Of a stretch of DNA of 6,069 nt, positions 1 through 5,152 are shown piece by piece. Under the pieces are notes generated by a model. It saw only the letters and a program-made list of their open reading frames with translations, made no database searches and was not told where the DNA came from. The stretch spans positions 1 to 6,069 of the forward strand of contig PUNI01000057.1 in NCBI GenBank assembly GCA_003551745.1, read 5' to 3'. The stretch's first letter is position 1, and each line of letters opens with the position of its first letter. The translations under genes were made by a program, and so were the position numbers. The DNA is from Paracoccaceae bacterium (GTDB taxonomy: Bacteria > Pseudomonadota > Alphaproteobacteria > Rhodobacterales > Rhodobacteraceae).

Positions 1-44
1 CAGAGGGCCTGGCAGACGGCGCCGCGGGCGGGCCGCGGGCATGA
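1..44 (+). CDS. 3' end of upstream gene, probably metal ABC transporter ATP-binding subunit (partial)
   Basis: Only the last 13 codons are visible (reading EGLADGAAGGPRA, then TGA at 42-44). The stop overlaps the ATG of the next gene in an ATGA arrangement, the usual sign of translational coupling in an operon. The residues themselves are uninformative. The identification as the ATPase is inferred from order: in Sit/Tro/Mnt-type operons the ATP-binding subunit normally lies directly before the two permeases. An open frame this short could be chance in GC-rich DNA, but the exact 4-nt overlap supports a real gene end. Confidence 0.55.
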   Translation, partial: EGLADGAAGGPRA

Positions 45-1174
45 TCGACCTGCTGTCCAGCGGCCTCGTGCAGACCGTGGTGATCGGCTCGGCCCTGCTG
101 GGGCTGGTGGGCGGCACGCTGGGCTCCTTCGCCGTGCTGCGCCGGCAGAGCCTTCTGGGCGATGCGCTCAGCCATGCCGCGCTGCCCGGCGTGTGCCTGG
201 GCTTTCTGGTGGCCGGCGGTCGGGATCTGGGCGCGGTGCTCGTCGGCGCCTTCGTGACGGGTGCGCTGGCCGCGCTGGCGATGCTCGTGATCGTGCGGCG
301 CACCGCGCTGAAGACCGACGCCGCGCTCGGCATCGTGCTGAGCGTGTTCTTCGCGGTGGGGATCGTGCTCGTCACCCTGATCCAGACCCGCGACGGCACC
401 GGCAGCCTCGGGCTCATGACCTTCCTCTTCGGGCAGGCCGCGGCGATCCTGCGCAGCGATCTGTGGATCATGGGCGGGGTCACGGCGGTGGCGCTGCTGC
501 TGGTCCTGGCGTTCTGGAAGGAGTTCAAGCTCGTCAGCTTCGATCCCGGGTTTGCCCGCGTCCAGGGCCTGCCGGTCGCCACGCTGGAGGCGGCGCTGAC
601 GGTGATGGTGGCGCTTGCCATCGTGGTGGGGCTGCAGCTGGTGGGGGTGGTGCTGATGGTGGCGATGCTGATCGCGCCCGCCGCCGCCGCGCGGCAATGG
701 GTGACGGGGCTGGGCGGCATGGTGCTGCTGTCAGGGGCGATCGGTGCGGCCTCCGGGGTGGCGGGGGCGCTGATCAGCGCGGCCAGCCGCGGGCTTGCCA
801 CCGGCCCGGTGGTGGTGCTGGTCGTCACCAGCGTGGTGCTGGTCTCGATCCTGCTGGCGCCGGAGCGGGGGATCGTCTGGCAGGCGCTGGCCGGTCGGGC
901 GGCGCGCAACCGGATGGTGGACGGGCGGGTTCTGGTGACCCTGCGCGGGCTCGCACAGGCACATGGAGATGCCGGCTATGCCACCGAGCAGGGGATGCTC
1001 GATGCCGCCCTCGGCGCGCCGGCGCCGCGCAGCCTCGCCGCGCTGGCGCGCCGCGGGCTGGTCCGGCCTGTGCGCCACCCGCCCGAGACCACGCTGCACT
1101 GGGAACTGACCGAGGACGGCCATGCCGAGGCTGCGGCGCTCGCAGCGCGCCGAGGGCGGGAGCGGGCGCGTTGA
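41..1174 (+). CDS. metal ABC transporter permease, first subunit (SitC/TroC-like, ABC-3 family) with C-terminal winged-helix-like extension
   Basis: Inner-membrane permease of 377 aa, expected to form with the next gene product the channel of a Mn/Fe/Zn importer. The membrane part covers about residues 8-275 with roughly eight hydrophobic segments (for example 10-32, 64-86, 96-116, 142-158, 185-217, 224-247, 255-273). Family signs are GDALSHAALPG at 40-50, KTDAALGI at 91-98, the cytoplasmic WKEFKLVSFDP at 159-169 that probably contacts the ATPase, and LIAPAAAA at 210-217. After APERG at 273-277 comes a soluble tail to 377, whereas classical ABC-3 permeases usually end near 270-300. The tail looks like a winged helix: helix at about 296-308, helices at 315-341 ending in ARRGLVRP, then a wing and final helix around LTEDGHAEA (356-364). 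The ATG overlaps the upstream stop (ATGA); no strong Shine-Dalgarno is seen, consistent with coupling. The metal is not shown by sequence; Mn or Fe is the guess from the two-permease layout. Confidence 0.93.
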   Translation: MIDLLSSGLVQTVVIGSALLGLVGGTLGSFAVLRRQSLLGDALSHAALPGVCLGFLVAGGRDLGAVLVGAFVTGALAALAMLVIVRRTALKTDAALGIVLSVFFAVGIVLVTLIQTRDGTGSLGLMTFLFGQAAAILRSDLWIMGGVTAVALLLVLAFWKEFKLVSFDPGFARVQGLPVATLEAALTVMVALAIVVGLQLVGVVLMVAMLIAPAAAARQWVTGLGGMVLLSGAIGAASGVAGALISAASRGLATGPVVVLVVTSVVLVSILLAPERGIVWQALAGRAARNRMVDGRVLVTLRGLAQAHGDAGYATEQGMLDAALGAPAPRSLAALARRGLVRPVRHPPETTLHWELTEDGHAEAAALAARRGRERAR

Positions 1175-2298
1175 TCGCGGCGTTCTTCGGGTCGATCCCG
1201 GCGATGATCCTGCTCACCGGCGTGCTGGTGGGGGCCTCGGCCGCCCTGCTGGGCAGCTTTCTGGTGCTTCGCGGCAACGCCATGCTCACCGATGCGATCA
1301 GCCACTCGATCGTCTTCGGGATTATCGTGGTCTGGCTGCTGACGCGGCAGACCTCGGGGCCGGTGCAAGTGCTGGGCGCGGCGCTGACCGGCGTGCTGAC
1401 CGTGCTGATGTCCGAGGCGCTGGCGCGCACGCGGCTGGTGAAGATGGATGCCGCGATCGGGCTGGTGTTTCCCGCCCTCTTCGCCGCGGGCGTGATCCTG
1501 ATCAGCCTGCATGCGCGCAACGTGCACATCGATGTCGACAGCGTGCTGCTGGGCGAGATCGGGTTTGTTTGGCTGGACACACTCGCCATCGCGGGGCAGC
1601 GGGTGCCCGTCGCCGTGGTGACCCTGTCGGCCGTGCTGGCGGCGAACCTCGTCTTCGTGCTCGTGCTGTGGAAAGAGCTGAAGCTCGCCACCTTCGACCC
1701 CGGCCTGGCCGCCGCGCTCGGCTTCCTGCCGGGGCTTCTGCACTATGCCGTGCTGACGCTGACGAGCGTCACCGCCGTCGCCGCCTTCGAGGCGGTGGGT
1801 GCCATCCTCTTCATCGCCTTCGTGATCGTGCCGCCGGCCACGGCCTACCTTCTGACCCGGCGGCTGTCGGTGATGGTGACGCTGGCCGTGGGCCTGTCGG
1901 TGGCGGCCTGCGTCGTCGGCTACGGGCTGGCGATGCGCTGGAACGTGTCGATCGGGGGCATGATGGCGGCGATGACCGGCCTGTGGTTCGCGCTGGCCCT
2001 TCTGCTCGCCCCGGAGCGCGGCCTCCTCGCCCAGGCCTGGCGGCGCCGCGGCGAGCGGCTCGACCATGACTGCCGGGTGCTCGTCGCCCATCTCTACACC
2101 CACCAGGACACTGCCGAGATGGCCGAGGAGTACACCCTCGCCGCATTGGTTGCCCATCTGGAATGGGCCGAGCCGCGGGCCCGCGCCGTGATCCTGCGCG
2201 CGCTCGACCGTCACCTCGTGGAGCGCCGCGACGGGCTGCTGACGCTGCGCCCCAAGGGCATCGCCGAAGCCCGTGCAATCTTCCAGCCGCAGTGCTAG
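1171..2298 (+). CDS. metal ABC transporter permease, second subunit (SitD/TroD-like, ABC-3 family) with C-terminal winged-helix-like extension
   Basis: Second permease, 375 aa if started at TTG 1171. That start overlaps the stop of the first permease by TTGA, mirrors the ATGA junction upstream, and has a GGGAG at 1157-1161; it also leaves a whole first membrane segment (about 9-33). An in-frame ATG at 1204 is the alternative but would begin inside that segment. The frame stays open far upstream of 1171, but that stretch is out of frame with the first permease and is not coding. Family signs are LTDAISHSIVFGI at 39-51, KMDAAIGLVFPALFA at 91-105, the TroD-like HIDVDSVLLGEI at 119-130, WKELKLATFDP at 167-177 and VIVPPATAYLL at 218-228. 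The membrane part ends at APERG (280-284). Residues 290-375 form a soluble tail resembling that of the first permease: helix at 302-311, helices at 322-350 (ILRALDRHLVERR), then LTLRPKGIAEARAI at 357-370. Probably pairs with the first permease as a heterodimer. Confidence 0.93.
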   Translation: MIAAFFGSIPAMILLTGVLVGASAALLGSFLVLRGNAMLTDAISHSIVFGIIVVWLLTRQTSGPVQVLGAALTGVLTVLMSEALARTRLVKMDAAIGLVFPALFAAGVILISLHARNVHIDVDSVLLGEIGFVWLDTLAIAGQRVPVAVVTLSAVLAANLVFVLVLWKELKLATFDPGLAAALGFLPGLLHYAVLTLTSVTAVAAFEAVGAILFIAFVIVPPATAYLLTRRLSVMVTLAVGLSVAACVVGYGLAMRWNVSIGGMMAAMTGLWFALALLLAPERGLLAQAWRRRGERLDHDCRVLVAHLYTHQDTAEMAEEYTLAALVAHLEWAEPRARAVILRALDRHLVERRDGLLTLRPKGIAEARAIFQPQC

Positions 2299-2627
2299 CG
2301 TGCAGGGGCCCTGCGCCGCCAGAGCCCGGACGACGGGACGCGATCAGCCTTCGGCCTGCACGGCATCGACCGCTTCGCCGCCGGGCCATCTCGCTGCTGC
2401 CGGCCAGCCATGCAAACCCATGTCGTACGTACCGAGCATCTCGCCCGCGACGGAACTCGCCGACATGCCTTGACGCGATGCAGGGAGCGCTCTGGAGGAC
2501 TGCCGGCTAGCTCGGAAGGTCTACCTTTTCCCGTGAAAACAGACCGGGCACCAGCCAGTACCGGTGCGCCAGCTGCGCCATCGGATAGGCATATGGTTGA
2601 AGGCGGACCCGCGCGTCGCGCCGTCTG
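2299..2627. other. intergenic gap between convergent permease operon and cckA
   Basis: The gap is 329 bp between two genes that point at each other. I see no convincing gene: the open frames here are short, arginine-rich and run out of frame into flanking genes, with no ribosome-binding site that fits. A small GC stem GCAGG/CCTGC with a 3-nt loop (2302-2314) lies 3 nt after the permease stop but has no T-tract. Other palindromic bits are GTACGTAC at 2425-2432, GCACC/GGTGC at 2548-2552 and 2563-2567, and an imperfect AT-rich hairpin at 2518-2545. Transcription from both sides must end here, but no classical intrinsic terminator is visible, so Rho-dependent ending is possible. Confidence 0.6.
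2518..2545. repeat. imperfect AT-rich inverted repeat (possible RNA hairpin)
   Basis: The arms GGTCT (2518-2522) and AGACC (2541-2545) enclose a second pair, TTTTC (2526-2530) and GAAAA (2535-2539), around a CCGT loop, with an asymmetric internal bulge of ACC opposite C. That gives ten base pairs in all, in one of the few A/T-rich spots of the window. It could act as a bidirectional terminator or RNA-processing stem for the two convergent transcripts. It lacks a following U-run on either strand, and a competing small stem AAGG/CCTT (2516-2527) exists, so the function is open. Confidence 0.35.
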
Positions 2628-5069
2628 TCAGTGGATGTGGCGCTGCACGGTATCGGTCAGTTCGGAGAGGGAGAAGGGCTTGGCGAGGAACACCGAGTTC
2701 GGGATCACCGCCTGGCCGGTCGCGAATGCCTCCTCGGCATAGCCCGAGACGAACACCACCTTGGCCTCGGGCCGGCGCTTCAGCGCCTGCCGCACCCAGC
2801 TGGGCCCGTCGAGGCCCGGCATGACGACGTCGGTCAGGAAGAGATCGACGCGCAGCGACGGGTCTTCCAGTGTCTCCAATGCATCCTCGGCAGTGGCGGC
2901 CTCGATCACGGTATAGCCGCGCAGACGCAACGCCCGCGAGGCGAAGGCCCGGACCGGTGCCTCGTCCTCCACCAGCAGGATCACCCCATCGCCGACCGAC
3001 GCCCCTGCCGGCCGAGCGCCGACCTCGACCCCCTCGGGATCCTGCCGGTCCTGCGTTACATCTGCGGGGATCGAGCCTTGCCCCTCCGGCGCCGGATCGG
3101 GCGAGGCGTCGGCGGCAGCCGCAGCCTCCGGCGTGTCCACCGCGACGGCTGCGGTGGTGGCAGCGGGGCTCGCCTCGCTCGCCGGCAGATAGATCGAGAA
3201 CACCGTCCCGCGACCGACCTCGCTGTCGACGAAGATGAAGCCGCCCGTCTGCTTGATAATTCCATAGGCCGTCGACAGACCGAGGCCGGTACCCTCCCCG
3301 GCGCGCTTGCTGGTGAAGAAGGGTTCGAAGATCTTGTCGACGATCTCGGGGGCGATGCCGGTCCCTTCGTCGCGCACCCGCACCAGCACATAGTCGCCCG
3401 GCGGCACCTTGGCGCGATCACGCTGCAGTTCGCGGCGCAGGCTCACCGACTCGGTCTCGATGCGGATCTCGCCGCCGTCGGGCATGGCGTCACGGGCATT
3501 CACCACCAGGTTCATGATGACCTGCTCGATCTGCCGCCGGTCGGCGCGGACCGGGCCAAGGTCCGGGTCGTGCTCAAGCGCAAGGGTCACCTTCTCGCCC
3601 ACAAGACGGTCGAGCAGATGGGCCAGTTCGCCCAGCGTGTCGCGCATATCGAAGACCTCGGGCGTCAGGGTCTGCTTGCGCGAGAAGGCCAGAAGCTGAC
3701 GCACGAGGCTCGCCGCGCGGTTCGTGTTCTGGTGGATCTGCATGAGATCGTCGTACTCGGGATCGCCGCGATCCCGGCGCAGGAGCAGCAGATCGCAATG
3801 GCCCGAGATCGCCGTCAGCAGGTTGTTGAAGTCATGCGCGACGCCCCCGGCCAGATGGCCGATCGCCTGCATCTTCTGGCTCTGCACGAACTGTGCCTCC
3901 AGCGACTTCAGCTCGGTGGCATCGGTGAACACGGCCAGCAACTCGGGCCGGCCGCCTTCGGCGACCCGGCGCAGCACCACCTGCAGGAAGGCCTCCTCGT
4001 CGCGGCGTCGCGCGCGAAGCACCTGCGGGCGGTTCTCGGCCAGCCCCGACATCGCGTCGCCCAGCCAGTCGACCACCGGTCGGCCCGGGCCTTCGAGCAG
4101 CTCCGCGATCGTCTCGGTCACCGGCCCGTCGCCACGCAGGGGCAGTCCCAGCAGTTCGCGTGCGAGGCGGTTGACGCTGATCACCGTGCCGTCGGGCGCA
4201 AAGCGCGCCAGAGCGAGCGGCAGATCCTCGAATTCGGCGCGGGCGGCGGAGGGGCGGGCGTCGTCCTGCGCGGTGGGCAGCAGATAGATCTCGCGCCGGC
4301 CGCTGGCGCCTTGCAACTCGGCGACGAGGCAGCGCAGCGGCCCGTCGGCACCGGAGATCTCCGCCTCCTCTCCCGACCGGATGGGAAGATAGGGGAAGAT
4401 GCGGTCGAGCGTGCGCACGCGGCCGCCGACGATGCGGCGCATCGCCTCGTTCATGAACAGGATCGTGCCCGACTTGCTGACCGTAAGCATCGGCAGGCTG
4501 AGCGTCTCGGCGCCCCGGCCGCCGGCGGAGCGATCCACCATCTCCTCCAGCCGCCAGAGATAGCCCTCGTCGCGCACCTGATGCACCGACAGGCGCACAT
4601 GACCGCGGCGGGTGACCACGTCTTCCCGCGCCGAGCCGACAGCGGCGGCGCGGTTCTGCAGGCGAAACAGCACGGCGGAGGGATTGGCAAAGAGATCGCC
4701 GAGCGCGCGCACCAGCGTCTGGCCCGTGCAGTCGCCGAAGCGGTTCTCGGCAACCGCATTCTGATAGCCGATGCGGCCCTCGATATCGGTGGTGAAGCTG
4801 GGGCTCGCGTCATGGGCCACGAACTCGGCGATGCGGTCGCCGAGACCCGCCCGGCTGCGCCGCTCGCGCCGGGCGAGCAGGGTCACCAGCACGGTCAGGC
4901 AGGCGAAGGTCACCGCGACGGAGCCGAGCGCGAGCCGGGGAAGACCCTCCGGCAGGAAGAACGCCCCGGCGCCCGTCGCGACGGCCAGAACCGGCAGCAG
5001 CCAGGCCGCGGGGCTCAGTCCCTGGGCGGTGCGGCCAAGCGACTGGGGTGTGAGCACCAGGTGAGACAC
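2628..5069 (-). CDS. cckA: CckA-type hybrid sensor histidine kinase/response regulator
   Basis: Membrane-bound hybrid kinase of 813 aa, top of the CckA-ChpT-CtrA phosphorelay. In Caulobacter it drives cell-cycle control; in Rhodobacter it affects motility and gene transfer agent production. Two membrane segments (about 22-39 and 46-66) are followed by PAS-like regions at about 77-180, 190-267 (short, weakest) and 276-390. Next is the DHp helix with the CckA-typical H-box HLAGGVAHDFNNLLTA, phospho-acceptor His412 (codon 3834-3836). ATP-binding boxes are N (NLVVNARDAM, 520-529), G1 (DEGTGI, 567-572), F (FEPFFTSK, 581-588) and G2 (GEGTGLGLS, 591-599). An Ala/Pro-rich linker of about 62 residues (631-692) leads to a receiver domain with EDE 701-703, Asp747 (codon 2829-2831), Ser775 and Lys797 in LAKPF. 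All catalytic residues are present, so both kinase and phosphatase activity are plausible. The start is GTG 5069: an in-frame stop lies at 5079-5081 and a GAGGG site sits 6 nt upstream. The ATG at 5071-5073 is out of frame. A CtrA-type box lies 51 nt upstream. Confidence 0.95.
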   Translation of the reverse strand: MSHLVLTPQSLGRTAQGLSPAAWLLPVLAVATGAGAFFLPEGLPRLALGSVAVTFACLTVLVTLLARRERRSRAGLGDRIAEFVAHDASPSFTTDIEGRIGYQNAVAENRFGDCTGQTLVRALGDLFANPSAVLFRLQNRAAAVGSAREDVVTRRGHVRLSVHQVRDEGYLWRLEEMVDRSAGGRGAETLSLPMLTVSKSGTILFMNEAMRRIVGGRVRTLDRIFPYLPIRSGEEAEISGADGPLRCLVAELQGASGRREIYLLPTAQDDARPSAARAEFEDLPLALARFAPDGTVISVNRLARELLGLPLRGDGPVTETIAELLEGPGRPVVDWLGDAMSGLAENRPQVLRARRRDEEAFLQVVLRRVAEGGRPELLAVFTDATELKSLEAQFVQSQKMQAIGHLAGGVAHDFNNLLTAISGHCDLLLLRRDRGDPEYDDLMQIHQNTNRAASLVRQLLAFSRKQTLTPEVFDMRDTLGELAHLLDRLVGEKVTLALEHDPDLGPVRADRRQIEQVIMNLVVNARDAMPDGGEIRIETESVSLRRELQRDRAKVPPGDYVLVRVRDEGTGIAPEIVDKIFEPFFTSKRAGEGTGLGLSTAYGIIKQTGGFIFVDSEVGRGTVFSIYLPASEASPAATTAAVAVDTPEAAAAADASPDPAPEGQGSIPADVTQDRQDPEGVEVGARPAGASVGDGVILLVEDEAPVRAFASRALRLRGYTVIEAATAEDALETLEDPSLRVDLFLTDVVMPGLDGPSWVRQALKRRPEAKVVFVSGYAEEAFATGQAVIPNSVFLAKPFSLSELTDTVQRHIH

Positions 5070-5075
5070 GCATCG

Positions 5076-5080
5076 CCCTC
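5076..5080 (-). promoter_or_regulatory. Shine-Dalgarno site of cckA, deciding a GTG start
   Basis: On the minus strand the sequence reads GAGGG, then six bases, then GTG at 5069-5067. This spacing fits a ribosome-binding site. It chooses GTG over a second in-frame GTG at 5057-5055 and over the nearby but out-of-frame ATG at 5073-5071. Confidence 0.7.
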
Positions 5081-5081
5081 A

Positions 5082-5096
5082 ACGATCAGGAATCGT
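5082..5096. repeat. perfect inverted repeat ACGAT-N5-ATCGT in the cckA leader
   Basis: Two 5-bp arms, 5082-5086 and 5092-5096, separated by CAGGA, end just before the cckA ribosome-binding site. Half-site spacing of about 10 bp centre to centre fits a dimeric regulator operator. In RNA it could form a small stem next to the ribosome-binding site. A GAATC (GANTC class) at 5090-5094 overlaps the right arm. A repeat of this length can arise by chance, so the role is unproven. Confidence 0.35.
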
Positions 5097-5108
5097 GGCC
5101 GCCATCTC

Positions 5109-5131
5109 GCGCGGAAAACCTTAAACCGCGC
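5109..5131. repeat. hairpin with 6-bp GC stem between the methyltransferase gene and cckA
   Basis: The arms GCGCGG (5109-5114) and CCGCGC (5126-5131) pair perfectly around an 11-nt A/T-rich loop. The structure starts 21 nt beyond the stop of the methyltransferase gene, so it could help end that transcript. No U-run follows on the minus strand, which argues against a classical terminator. It overlaps the CtrA-type box: one TTAA lies mostly in the loop and the spacer bases form the right arm. Confidence 0.35.
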
Positions 5132-5135
5132 TTAA
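5121..5135 (-). promoter_or_regulatory. candidate CtrA-binding box (TTAA-N7-TTAA) upstream of cckA
   Basis: The site reads TTAA (5132-5135), seven bases, TTAA (5121-5124): an exact match to the established full CtrA consensus TTAA-N7-TTAA. It lies in the 83-bp gap before cckA, 51 nt from the GTG start and 17 nt past the upstream stop codon, a usual place for a promoter-proximal activator site. Two TTAA tetramers at exact spacing are unlikely by chance in DNA this GC-rich. Because CckA controls CtrA phosphorylation through ChpT, the site suggests feedback. I cannot identify a convincing -10 element downstream, so activation versus repression is undecided. Confidence 0.65.
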
Positions 5136-5152
5136 TCCCGGCGCATTCACCC

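Noticed and set aside
193..1170. Upstream extension of the second permease frame, which would give a 701-aa protein
   Set aside because: This part lies out of frame over the first permease and is Arg/Gly/Ala-rich without membrane segments. The true permease sequence begins at the TTG at 1171.
976..2214. Long minus-strand open frame antisense to both permeases
   Set aside because: It has a His/Gln/Arg/Gly-rich composition typical of an antisense shadow, no ribosome-binding site and no recognisable motif.
2302..2314. Intrinsic terminator right after the second permease
   Set aside because: The stem is only five base pairs with a 3-nt loop and has no T-tract, so it does not meet the usual pattern.
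2425..2432. GTACGTAC palindrome as an operator
   Set aside because: It is an 8-bp palindrome downstream of both flanking genes, with no promoter to act on; it is readily explained by chance.
2410..2742. Possible small gene in the convergent gap
   Set aside because: It runs into the 3' end of cckA on the opposite strand, has no fitting ribosome-binding site and its composition looks non-coding.
5071..5073. ATG as the start of cckA
   Set aside because: It is out of frame with the kinase; the in-frame GTG at 5069 has a well-spaced Shine-Dalgarno and an in-frame stop lies just upstream.
2631..5135. Open frame of 834 codons on the plus strand, fully antisense to cckA
   Set aside because: Its protein is rich in Arg, His and Gln with no domain pattern, and it mirrors cckA codon structure. 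Long antisense open frames are common in GC-rich genomes; cckA on the minus strand has every kinase motif.
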